Source of the DNA: Rhynchopus sp. YZ270_cl-10
Taxonomy: Eukaryota > Euglenozoa > Diplonemea > Diplonemida > Diplonemidae
Assembly: GCA_964035575.1 (NCBI GenBank)
Contig: OZ037903.1
Location: 1,141,001 to 1,205,000, forward strand
Reading direction: 5' to 3'
DNA length: 64,000 bases
Positions 48,987 to 58,461 of this stretch are shown here, one piece after another. A program made the translations under genes and the position numbers. The notes under the pieces were generated by a model. The model was given only the letters and a program-made list of their open reading frames with translations, searched no databases and was not told the DNA's origin. Each line of letters starts with the position of its first letter. The stretch's first letter is position 1.

Positions 48987-49093
48987 ATCCGTACAAAAAA
49001 AATATCGACCGTAATAATGTTTGACCTTTTCAGGATTTTTTTCTGGAAGTTCGACTTTTTTTTACGGTCGATAATTTTTGTACGAATACTGGT
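48987..49093. mobile_element. Degraded MITE, TACCGTA family
   Basis: The interior ATCGACCGTAATAATGTTTG, the centre and the right arm match 37203-37313. The left terminus has lost the TA and part of the TIR, and the right terminus reads AATACTGGT. Confidence 0.65.
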
Positions 49094-50034
49094 GTTCCGG
49101 AGGGGGGCCTATATTGGCATGTTCTTGGCATGTCCTTGACAAGTGTTTCAGGAACACCAAATACGGTACTATTTATTAGCTTTGATGGCAATCCGATACA
49201 TCATTCGAGCTAACGATTTTTTTTTAAAAGTGTCACGTGCCTGCGTCCCAGAGGCGTTTGCATTATCCAACTTCACTATCTTTTTTAAAGGTTAACCAAG
49301 CACTGCGAGGGGCTTAGATTCACCCTTATAACAAAAGACCCTCCCCTTTTCCCCCTTTTTGTTCTCCAAAACCCCATACCTTACCACACGCTAACCTACC
49401 TTTTTGTTTGTTCGATTGTTTCTCTTTTTTGCTATGTTATTTTTAGAACGCAAGAACCCAAGCAAAACGCAACACCAAAAAAAGACGATTTTTTTGACTT
49501 TTATTTTTCGAGTACTACACGGTGGAGTCCGCCCAAAATGGGCGGCCCTTAAATTTTCTTTTAAGATGACTAAGCACGAGAGGCTTAGGGTCATCTTATA
49601 AACTGTTATTTCTGCTCTTTTTGAATATGCAAATGTGAGGCATTCATCTTACAACTTTTCTTTGTTTTGGGAAAGCAGAAAAAAAAAAGGCCCCAAACAA
49701 AAGCTTCGTTGCGTCAAAAAAAACCCCCTCTTTTTCTCTGTATTCTGATTGCCGTTCTTTCACGTTCGTCCCTCCCTCAATCCCCCTCCCAACAACTCTT
49801 CACCGGCCAAACAAATGGAAATGGTGAAGAATCTGTCCCCCCCCCCATTTTATGCACCCCACCCCTCACTACTTGACTATTCAAAGTGTTTCGCTCATCA
49901 TGAGGTCCCTATGTTTCGGTATTCTTTTTTGCAAAGAAAACTGTTGTTTTCTTTCCCTCCCCGTCAGCTAGCCTAATGTGTATTTTGTTTTTCTGCACAA
50001 ACTAGTGTACTGATAAACACATGAAACAAAAATG

Positions 50035-50065
<31 letters not shown>

Positions 50066-50555
50066 AAAGTCGACACGAAATACCCAATAAGAGCTTTGTT
50101 TTGCTGTTGTACAAAAAAAGGCTTCGGCTAACATTGTAACATTGAGTACAGGCCCTAATTAACGAAGGTGTGTCTTTAGGCGATAGTCGACACAATTTAA
50201 AAAAAACGAGAGTGGGAAGGAGGAAAAAAGGCTATTTAGGTAAGTGTACGACCAGGCTTTCTTTCCACTTTACGCGCACTTTTCAAATGCACATTTTTTG
50301 TTTTCTATTTTCTATTTTTTTATTTTGAATTGTATTTGTTGTCCTACACGGTCCAATCTCTATTTTCCATTTCATTTTCTTTTTATTTTTCTCTCCCCCC
50401 CCCCCAAAAAAAAAAAAAAAAAACTCCGTTGGGTCACCTCTTCTTGGGACTCTTCTGACTGCCTCCCCTTCCCCTTTCCTTCTTTTTCCTGTGTGATTTT
50501 TTTTCTTTTCTTTTGTGTGTGCAGAGGCACATCTTACAATTTCCCTTATTGTGCT

Positions 50556-50625
50556 TTCATCCGGATGGCTGACATCGTACAGGTGGTCAGTCAGAGGTGT
50601 GCCTGCATCAATAACTACCATTTTT
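50556..50625 (+). repeat. Modular dispersed repeat, type G
   Basis: TTTCATCCGGATGGCTGACA, TCGTACAGGTGGTCAGTCAG, AGGTGTGCCTGCATCAATAA and poly-T. Copies are at 2436-2510, about 56955-57005 and 63571-63620. Confidence 0.7.
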
Positions 50626-51236
50626 TTCTTCTTCTCTTTGCGAGGTTTCTAGATAAACCACATATCTTGTCAGACCAGAGAAACTCTGTGAGCAACCTCC
50701 CCAAAAAAAGAGGGGAACCTTGCATTTCTGCATATTTCCGCTTTTGGGGACAACGCTTTAGGTGAGGCTGTGCTTCATCTTACAAACATTTTCTTTCTTT
50801 TCTTTTTTTTTTTTTTTTTTACCCGCACAGAATTTTTTTTTTGCGTTTGGAATAACTATTTGGTGCTCTTTTTGTTTTTTTGTTTTTGTCATTCGACATT
50901 TGCCTTGTTTTGCTTTTGATGACGATGCAATGTGTGACGGTGCTTAGGTCATCTTACCGTTTTTTTTTTTTTTTCTTCTTTTTTTTTCATGTGTTCTGGG
51001 AGTGTTTTCATTCTCCACGCCCCGATTTTTTTTTTTGTTCCTCATCGCGGGGGTAAGTATCCAACTTAGGAAAGTACCTAATATTTTTCCCCCCGCAAAA
51101 AAAAACAAAAAATGAGCAAAGAAAAAACCCCCCACGGGTTTCGAAAAAAGAGAACACAACCAAACCAGCCCCCCCTTCCTAAACTTTCAAAGCTACTTTC
51201 CCCCTTCTCCTTCCCCCCATTTCCCCCCTCCTCCCT

Positions 51237-51361
51237 AATGGTGGCAGTATTGTGATAGGGGTCCATTGGAATACGCAAAATACATCAAAAATGCATCGCA
51301 ATGCGTATTGTGATGTATTTTGCGTATTCCAATGGGCTCCTATCACAATGCTGCCACTATT
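51237..51361. mobile_element. 125-bp MITE (family AATGGTGGCAG) just upstream of the second Dispatched-like gene
   Basis: Same ends as 2907-3008, with ATTGGAATACGCAAAATACA repeated in inverse on the right arm. It ends 52 bp before the ATG at 51414 and so lies in the promoter or 5' UTR of that gene. Confidence 0.8.
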
Positions 51362-51413
51362 ACCCCTATTTAAACACCTTCTTCATTCTCAGGGCGATTC
51401 CATTTTCATCCAA

Positions 51414-54400
51414 ATGGATGAAAAAAGATCCAGAACCCCTCCCCGTTCCCCTAAAGCAAATGGAGCCACACCGTTGTCAGCCTTGTCTGAACCGGGCAGC
51501 CCAAAGCAGCAGTTGGGACATTTGAATTTATTGAGCGACTTGAGCGACGCGGAGATCATCGAATATGAGACCTTCGTCACAAACGCGCTTGTGGCGCACC
51601 CTAAAAAGGTGATGGCCTGCTGCACCGTTGCCTTCATCCTCCTCACGATCATCTCCTTTGGCGTCATTGGGTTCAAGATCACGGAGACCCAATTTGAAGA
51701 CAAATATGATTCTCGCACAAAGAAGATGGAAGCGGCGAACAACCTGCGTGAGGAGGCCATCCCCGATCAGCCTGTAGGGCGCGTCTCTGACGTCCACGAG
51801 GCTGCACCAAGCCAGCTGCTCCGCTCCAACGTGCTGTCCTCCTTCGCCTTTGTGTACGACGGGCGTGGTGACAACGTCCTGACAGTAGAGAACGTACGCT
51901 TCATAAAGGAGACAGAGGACCGCCTTTTCAACCATGAGCACTACGCAAAGTTCTGTGTCCTCGGATGGCGTGAGGAAGGCAGTGCCTGCCCCGGGGCCGA
52001 CTGTTCGCACTACAGAGACTCGTGGGATTACACCTTTGGGGCAAGGTTTGTTGACAACGCGACGGCAGTCTGTGAGCTGCCGCTGCAGAGCATCTCGTGG
52101 TGGATCTACAACGCGCGTGTCGTGAACAAAGACGCAACGCCGTGCAACGTGGAGACAGACTTCGCGCACTGTGTCGCGACAGGGTTGTTGATGTTGAGCA
52201 CAGAGGTCAACGACGGCAGCACCGCAGCCGAGAAGCGTGCCGTCATGAACAACGGAGGCAGAGAACCGACGCAGACAGAGCTCGACGCGTTTGCGCAAAT
52301 GGCGTTCCGTCTGCGTACCGAGCTCCCCGCGACGTACGGCTTCTTCAAATACTTCTTCGACAAAGACTTCGGGCACGGCACATGGGAGTCGGAGTACATC
52401 CGCTCCACACTGTACTTCGGTGGACCCATGGAGACGTACGACCCCTCCGACGACGACGCAGGCACAGTCTGCTACACGAGAAGCACTGAGGCGGATTGTG
52501 TGTCCACCGTGCACTGCGAGTGGGTACCCTACGCAGGGATGGACAAAGGCTTTGTGAACAACGTGACCGGGTGTGCGGTGAAGCAGGACTCAGCCATATC
52601 CTTTGTCTTCGAGGCGACGTCGAATGAAGAGAAGCAGGAGGACTGGGGAAACAGGTTCGCGTCGGCCATCACAAACGATCTGGACGACTTGGACGGCCCC
52701 GTGGACGTGCTGTACATTGCAGACGGCACGCTCTTCGACAAGTTCATGGACATCATTGCCCGCGACGCACTGCTCGCGATGATCGCCTTCTTCTACGTGT
52801 ACCTGTACCTGCAGATCCACACAGGGTCCTTCATGCTTGCAAGTCTTGGTATGCTCCAGGTGATCATGCCCTTCCCCATGGGCTACTTCATCTACAAGGT
52901 CATCTTCCAAGTGCACAACTTCTACGGTCTCAGCAGCTTGACGCTCTTCATCGTGCTTGCCATCGGTGCGGACGACATCTTCGTCTTCATGGACGCCTGG
53001 GTGCAGGCGAACATGCAGCCGAGGCACGACACCTGCACGTACATGAACGGACGGTTTGCGCATGCGTGGTTCAACAGCGGGAAGGCGATGGGGATCACCT
53101 CGCTCACGACGATGTGCGCGTTCCTCGCGACGATGTCGTCCCCGCTGCTGGAGGTGAAGTACTTTGGTACCTTTGCGGCGACGCTGGTGGCTCTGGACTA
53201 CATGCTGGTGATGACGTTCTTTGCGTGCTCTGTGGTCGTGTACCACCGTTATGCGGAGGGCACGCTGGGCTGTCTGTGCTGCGGTGGGATGGGCTGTGGC
53301 GCGTGGTTCAACTGCTGCACTATTTACCTCAGGCTTGTGGAGGACGAGCCCGAGGATGAGGAGGCCCGTATCCCTGGGTGCATGGAATCAAAGCTGTCGC
53401 AGCCACGCACGTGCGAGACGCTGGAGGAGGCACGTGAGAAGCTGGGCAACAGACTTGACTTCACTGTGGCAGACCACATCGACCCCGAGGCCGTGTGCGA
53501 ACCTGAGGAGGCAGAAGAGCGTGCCGAGGCCGAGACCGCACTACTCTCAGACGACGTACCGTACAAGCGCCGCCGCATGCTCGGCTTTGTTGTGCTCGGC
53601 ATCAGCGTTGGTGTGCTGCTCGTAGGCTTCATCCTCCTCTCGCAGGACCGCAGCACTGACAAGCAGGCCTTCTCGTTCTACCTGATGATCACCCTTGTAG
53701 GACTCATCCTCTTCTGTGCAGGCATGAACGGGTTCAGATCTGCACGCGACAGAATGAAGCAGCTCGGCTTGCACAAGTCGCAGGAGGACGTGTTCAGCAC
53801 CCACATCGCACCCTTCGTGTCCGGGACACGTGGTCCAGGCAAGAACCCCTTCATCCGCCTTGCCCCTGCGTGCGTGCTCTGTCTCGTATGGGGGTTCATG
53901 GTGTACCAAGCATCGGGGCTTGAGAAGACAACGAAGACAGAGCAGTACCTCCCTGACTGGCATCCGATCCAGCGCTTCATTGACTCGATCTTCACAGACT
54001 TCCCTCAGTCGGACCAGGAGTTCGCGCACAACGTTGTTGTGACGATTGGTGTGGAGGCAGACGACCCTGTGGACAGATCTGACTGGAGCCAATGGGACAA
54101 GGACGCACAGGGGAAAGCACGCATCTACGAATCTGACACGAAGCAGCAGGACTACACATCCGAATCGTTTCAGACGTTCGTGCGGACCCTTTGCTCTGAG
54201 GTGCTTCGTGAGTCCCTTGCGGGCAAGCATCTGCAGCGCACAGACGTCTTCGACCCACCGGAGCTGGACCAGAACTGCTTCATGGAAGGCTTTGCGAGGC
54301 ACCTTGCGAACGAAGGGAAGACCTTCCCTGTTCCACAGAGCACATATGTATCAGAGCTGTGGAACTTCACCGAGGCGCAGAGGTCCAACAGCTCGCTGCC

Positions 54401-55337
54401 GGCGGCGTTTATCTACTACGACAAGATTCTGTTCAAATTCGATAACCCCGAGCAGGCTCCTGTGGGCGTCGAGGCGATGACACTGCAGTTCAACACTACC
54501 CTGAAGGAGCGTGGCAACAGCAACGGCGACATTCGTGAGTGGTTCGACGATTGGGAAGACTTTGTCGACGACATCGAAACCCTGACCCTGCAGTGGGTCC
54601 ACGACATCTACGGTGCACAGGGCTACCCCCTCGAGAACCAGGTCATGCACAGCTCTGAGATCTTCATCTGGATGCACACCCAAGACGTCCTCGTAAAGGG
54701 CGCGATCAACGGAACTGCCATCAGTTTGGGTCTAGCGGTGGTTGTTGTCTTCCTTGGAAGTCTCAACGGGCTGATCGCTGTCCTCGTCTTGCTTGAGCTC
54801 TTTGGTGTCGTGGGGTACGTTCTTGGAGTGATCAAGCTCATTGGCTGGGAGATGGGGACTGTCGAGAGTGTGTCTGTCACCATCTTGGTGGGGCTGTCTG
54901 TGGACTATGTGGTTCACTTTGCGATGCACTACAAAGAGGTTAACGTTGAGAAGGAGGACGACAGCGGCCTCACAGAGAGGCAGAAGCGTGTTTTCCAAAC
55001 GGCGCTTGAGATGGGCCCCACGGTGCTCGGTGGTGCCGCCACGTCGATAGGAGCAGCGTTGGTGCTGCTGCTCACATGGATCCAATTTTTCTACAAATTC
55101 GGCATCTGCTTCCTCTTCACGATCCTCTTCTCATACATCTGGGCCATGCTCTTCTTCCTCCCGCTCATGAGTCTGGTTGGACCGCAAAATGAATTTATGA
55201 GTGTCCGCCCACTCCTCGCAAAATGCCTGCCGTACTTTGCAACCCCCGAAGAAAAAATGGCACTCAAGAAAGCAAAGGAAGAAGAGGAGATGAGGGAGCC
55301 TGCAGCAGAGGGTGGCAATGATGAGAAGTCAATTTGA
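51414..55337 (+). CDS. Dispatched/Patched-like RND transporter, paralogue 2
   Basis: Single exon, 1,307 residues from MDEKRSRTPPRSP, the same kind of start as paralogue 1. Architecture is the same: TM1 after HPKKVMACC, a large ectodomain, a sterol-sensing-type domain from about 451, and an extra helix pair (about 720-740, 753-775). The TM7 equivalent is at 815-835, the second ectodomain follows, and the last five helices are at 1098-1255 with GLSVDYVVH (1160-1164). In TM4 the GxxxD motif reads AIGAD (516-520): the Gly is Ala while the Asp is kept. The acidic C-terminus (KKAKEEEEMREPAAEGG) differs from the Pro-rich tail of paralogue 1. Several 47-53 bp stretches are identical in DNA to paralogue 1. 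A MITE sits just upstream. Confidence 0.9.
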   Translation: MDEKRSRTPPRSPKANGATPLSALSEPGSPKQQLGHLNLLSDLSDAEIIEYETFVTNALVAHPKKVMACCTVAFILLTIISFGVIGFKITETQFEDKYDSRTKKMEAANNLREEAIPDQPVGRVSDVHEAAPSQLLRSNVLSSFAFVYDGRGDNVLTVENVRFIKETEDRLFNHEHYAKFCVLGWREEGSACPGADCSHYRDSWDYTFGARFVDNATAVCELPLQSISWWIYNARVVNKDATPCNVETDFAHCVATGLLMLSTEVNDGSTAAEKRAVMNNGGREPTQTELDAFAQMAFRLRTELPATYGFFKYFFDKDFGHGTWESEYIRSTLYFGGPMETYDPSDDDAGTVCYTRSTEADCVSTVHCEWVPYAGMDKGFVNNVTGCAVKQDSAISFVFEATSNEEKQEDWGNRFASAITNDLDDLDGPVDVLYIADGTLFDKFMDIIARDALLAMIAFFYVYLYLQIHTGSFMLASLGMLQVIMPFPMGYFIYKVIFQVHNFYGLSSLTLFIVLAIGADDIFVFMDAWVQANMQPRHDTCTYMNGRFAHAWFNSGKAMGITSLTTMCAFLATMSSPLLEVKYFGTFAATLVALDYMLVMTFFACSVVVYHRYAEGTLGCLCCGGMGCGAWFNCCTIYLRLVEDEPEDEEARIPGCMESKLSQPRTCETLEEAREKLGNRLDFTVADHIDPEAVCEPEEAEERAEAETALLSDDVPYKRRRMLGFVVLGISVGVLLVGFILLSQDRSTDKQAFSFYLMITLVGLILFCAGMNGFRSARDRMKQLGLHKSQEDVFSTHIAPFVSGTRGPGKNPFIRLAPACVLCLVWGFMVYQASGLEKTTKTEQYLPDWHPIQRFIDSIFTDFPQSDQEFAHNVVVTIGVEADDPVDRSDWSQWDKDAQGKARIYESDTKQQDYTSESFQTFVRTLCSEVLRESLAGKHLQRTDVFDPPELDQNCFMEGFARHLANEGKTFPVPQSTYVSELWNFTEAQRSNSSLPAAFIYYDKILFKFDNPEQAPVGVEAMTLQFNTTLKERGNSNGDIREWFDDWEDFVDDIETLTLQWVHDIYGAQGYPLENQVMHSSEIFIWMHTQDVLVKGAINGTAISLGLAVVVVFLGSLNGLIAVLVLLELFGVVGYVLGVIKLIGWEMGTVESVSVTILVGLSVDYVVHFAMHYKEVNVEKEDDSGLTERQKRVFQTALEMGPTVLGGAATSIGAALVLLLTWIQFFYKFGICFLFTILFSYIWAMLFFLPLMSLVGPQNEFMSVRPLLAKCLPYFATPEEKMALKKAKEEEEMREPAAEGGNDEKSI

Positions 55338-55563
55338 TTATGTGTTTTTTAGTCCACAATTTTTTTTCTTCAAAAAGGTAAAACCCCCCGGGGGGTTAAA
55401 TACAAAAACCTCCTTTTAGTGTGGACGGCTCTAAGGGGGGGTTTCTGTGTAACCCCAACAGTATCACGTATAATCCTGTTTCTGTCTTTTTTTTTTGTTT
55501 TTTTTTGTTTGTTGTTTTGGTAACGATGTGTGTGCACGAGAGGCACATCCGTCTTCTGTGTAT

Positions 55564-56052
55564 TGGAGCGTTTTAGGGTCTGTGGGATGACGCCCGATGA
55601 CGGCTGATGACGCCCGATGACGCACGATGACGGCCGATGACCGCACGATTACGTTTTTTCTTTTTTTGGGTACTGTGTATACTGTGTATACTGTGTATAC
55701 TGTGTATACTGTGTATACTGTGTATACTGTGTATACTGTGTATACTGTGTATACTGTGTATACTGTGTATACTGTGTGTACTGTGTGTACTGTGTGTACT
55801 GTGTGTACTGTGTACTTGTCCATTTCGGCAAATTGACCCCACCACTGGCCGGACGGATTCCGAAAATGCAAATGCCGGTGTTTAAAAGCTTCACCAAGGA
55901 TTTCACCGAGGAAAAAAAAAAATTTCCCCTAGCACGATGATTCCCGATTATGCACGATTATGCACGATTACTCAGGATTACGCACGATGACACCCGATGA
56001 CGGCCGATGACACCCGATTTAGCGCGATTCACCCCCCCCGGAAAACGCTCCA
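55564..56052. mobile_element. 489-bp TIR element with tandem repeats and 5-bp TSD
   Basis: Ends TGGAGCGTTTT and its exact complement, flanked by TGTAT on both sides (55559-55563 and 56053-56057). Inside, blocks of a CGATGACGCC-like unit of about 10 bp lie near both ends (55581-55654, 55932-56031), and a 9-bp array is in the middle. No ORF apart from the repeat-coded ones. Confidence 0.7.
55671..55815 (+). repeat. 9-bp tandem array, unit ACTGTGTAT
   Basis: About 16 units; the last four or five read ACTGTGTGT. Being a multiple of three, it gives spurious open frames in all phases. Confidence 0.95.
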
Positions 56053-56076
56053 TGTATGCTTTTTTTTTCAATATGA

Positions 56077-56248
56077 TGGTGTGGCTGAAGGGGGGGTGAT
56101 TCGCACTTCTTGCGCACTTCTGCGCACTTTTCTTGCGCACTTTTTTTTTACCCCACATCAAAAAATTTCGAGGGTTGATTCGCACTTCTTGCGCACTTTT
56201 TTTGCGCAGTTCTGCGCACTTTTTGCGCCCCCTCATTCAGCCTCACCG
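56077..56248. mobile_element. 172-bp MITE-like element, TGGTGTGGCTGAA family, double-length
   Basis: TGGTGTGGCTGAAGGGGGG at the left and CCCTCATTCAGCCTCACC at the right. The interior has two blocks of TTCGCACTTCTTGCGCACTT around a centre at about 56150, as if two units had fused. Confidence 0.65.
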
Positions 56249-56695
56249 TATCATTTATATAGGTGACTAAGCACGAGAGGCTTATGGATCGTCTATATAA
56301 ACTTTTCTTTATTCCCCCCGGTAGGCTTTCCTTGAATGGAACTCATCGTGTCGGGGTTGAGGGGGAGGAGGATGGGATATACTTCTGGCATAGCAACGTT
56401 TTTTTATTTTCAAAAGAAAAAAAAGAGACCCTTCCCTCCCCCAATAATCTATTCTTGAAAAAACCTGCGGTAAAAAAAGGGAATACTGCCAATATGGCGG
56501 CGCCTTCGGATTAATCCAACAAATTATCAAAAAAAATCAAAAACAAAACAAAACTGTAGTACCGAACAATGTATTTTGAAGATGTGTATGTCCGTGGAGC
56601 ATGCTCATCCACCAACTTTTTCTTTCTTTCATGATATATGTGCACGACCATTTGTCCTAGGTTTCATCAGTTCCTCTATTCAAAGAACCCCCTTC

Positions 56696-56763
56696 TGTGG
56701 CTGAATGGGTGGGGGTGCACAAAAGTACGCAAGAAGAGCAAATCACCCCCATCAGCTACACCT
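56696..56763. mobile_element. 68-bp MITE-like hairpin, TGGTGTGGCTGAA family
   Basis: TGTGGCTGAATGGGTGGGGG at the left faces CCCCATCAGCTACACC at the right, with a CGCAAGAAGAGC centre. Confidence 0.6.
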
Positions 56764-57343
56764 TACCTTTCATATTTTGTTTATTTTTTTGCCCCTTGAT
56801 AGCGATTGTGAGAATTATATCACCTTTTTTTTTTGTCACTTTTCTTTTGTTTCTTTTGGATATATTAGGATGTTCCCCTCCATGTTTTACCGTCTCCCCC
56901 TTTTTTTCCCTCAAATCCCCCACCCTGAGCTGCCTCTCTCCCCTTCGTTGCTCGCAGGGTATCGTACATGAGTCAGTCGGAGGATGTGTCTGCATCATCA
57001 TCGGCGTTGTGTGCGAACTCTGGCTGGAGGAAAAACGATTCATCCTCAAAGAGGGTAAGCGATTACAAAGGTGACAGAAGCACCGAAGTAAGAAGAGAAA
57101 GTCATCTAGAAAAAACGTTTTTCCTTTTTTTTTTTTTCACACCATTTTTTTTTTTAGGGGCGTGACCCACACCTCTGCGTCTTGTCCTCACCCCTGTTTG
57201 AGGAGCTGCGAAATGGTGTGAGGAAAAGGTCACAGCCTTTCAAAATTCCCTTTATACAGGACTCAGATGATGTAACGATAGTGAGTTCATTTGCATTTTT
57301 ATGTTTCTATCTTATTTTTTATTTTTATTTTTTGGTTGTTTAG

Positions 57344-57729
57344 CATGGATGTACAAAGTACTTGATTACTTTTTTTTACTTTTTTTGGTGTACTTCAAGT
57401 ACTTGATCGATTTAAAAAAAAAAGAAAAAAATATTTTTTTCTTGCTTCAAGTACTTTTTTTCCTTCAAGTACTTTCACTTTTTTTGTACTTGATTACTTT
57501 TTTTGTTGCATCAAGTACTTGAATTGGCAAAAAAAGTAAAAAAAATGGAAAAGTACTTGAATTTATTCAAGTACTTTTCCATTTTTTTGCCGAATCAAGT
57601 ACTTGATGCAAAAAAAAAAGTAATCAAGTAAAAAAAAAAAAAAAAACGGGTCAAGTACTTGAAGTATCAAGTACTGGGATTTTTCTACTTTTTTTTACTT
57701 TCTGGAAAAAAGTACTTTGTACATCCATG
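57344..57729. mobile_element. 386-bp TIR element built of CAAGTACTTG palindromes, 6-bp TSD
   Basis: Ends CATGGATGTACAAAGTACTT and complement, flanked by GTTTAG on both sides (57338-57343, 57730-57735). The interior is an array of AAGTACTT / TCAAGTACTTGA palindromes and T- or A-runs, arranged so the two halves are complementary around about 57560. No ORF. Confidence 0.75.
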
Positions 57730-58251
57730 GTTTAGTGTCTTGCGTCCGCCGTTTCCCGGTGATCTGTATGCACTTTCAACTTTCTTTTTTTTTTACTTTT
57801 TAGATATTGTGCACGAGAGCATTCATCTTTCAAGTTTTCTATTTATTGGAGAGACCAGTTGCCCACCAATAGTGATACAGCGGAGGCATCTGTGTTTCCC
57901 CACTTCTGTGTATGTTTGTCCCCATAAAAACCCCATTTTTTTCTCGTTTTCTTTTTCCCCTACTTTTTTTTTTTGTCATTTCCCCAAAAAGGAAGGTGGT
58001 ATCTACGCTATTTCAAGACACAATAGGCGAAGTCTATGAGATATGTAATAGGTACTTCAAACTAGATGACGGTGAAGAATATGACTTTGTAAAAAAAACA
58101 AATTATTTTTGTGGTTTTACCGTTGCAAGCCAACGGTGGAACCATGAAGTAAAAAAAAAAAAGCCACAGTTATTTGCTTACACCGCCGTGTAGATGGTTC
58201 CTGGAAGTTTATCAGAAAAATAACTATTTATTGGTATGAAATAAGGAATAC

Positions 58252-58432
58252 TTTTTTTCACGCTACAGGTCGTGCGAGTTACCTGCTGCAGAAATGGTTC
58301 CCGAGCGAAGCGAGGGGACCATGTAATAGTATTTACCGAGCGAAGCGAGGTAAATACGGAAAAATAATTTACCGAGCGAAGCGAGGTGAATTATGTGCAG
58401 CAGGTAACGAGCGCACCTGTAGCGTGAAAAAA
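58252..58432. repeat. Compound hairpin: three stem-loops inside a 36-bp inverted repeat
   Basis: Outer arms TTTTTCACGCTACAGGT plus GTTACCTGCTGCA pair with their complement at 58396-58432, with a short mismatch between the two parts. Between them are three small stems, each capped by GAGCGAAGCGAG: 58303-58314 (stem TTCCC), 58338-58349 (stem TATTTACC) and 58374-58385 (stem AATTTACC). Confidence 0.85.
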
Positions 58433-58461
58433 CGGATTCCTTATGACAAACAATACGTAAT

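Larger units (their letters stand above)
46335..51413. other. 5-kb spacer between the Dispatched-like paralogues
   Basis: Repeats are at about 46395, 46575-46620, 46685, 48331-48425, 48548, 48725-48765, 49233-49280, 49288, 49565-49606, 49627-49660, 50115-50200 and 50556-50625. Other items are a TTGGGG array at 47494-47520, a hairpin at 47350-47418 and MITEs at 48987-49093 and 51237-51361. An ORF at 46849-47217 begins like a signal peptide after a C-rich leader but dissolves into homopolymer-coded residues; I do not call it a gene. Confidence 0.6.

Noticed and set aside
50244-50947. ORFs at 50244-50765 and 50762-50947
   Set aside because: Phe/Pro-rich products of homopolymer tracts overlapping a type G repeat.
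51252-51413. Upstream start for the second Dispatched-like gene
   Set aside because: The extension translates the MITE; the start at 51414 matches the N-terminus of the paralogue.
55464-55906. Open frames encoding YTV, HSI or QYT repeats
   Set aside because: Produced by the 9-bp tandem array, which is open in every phase on both strands.
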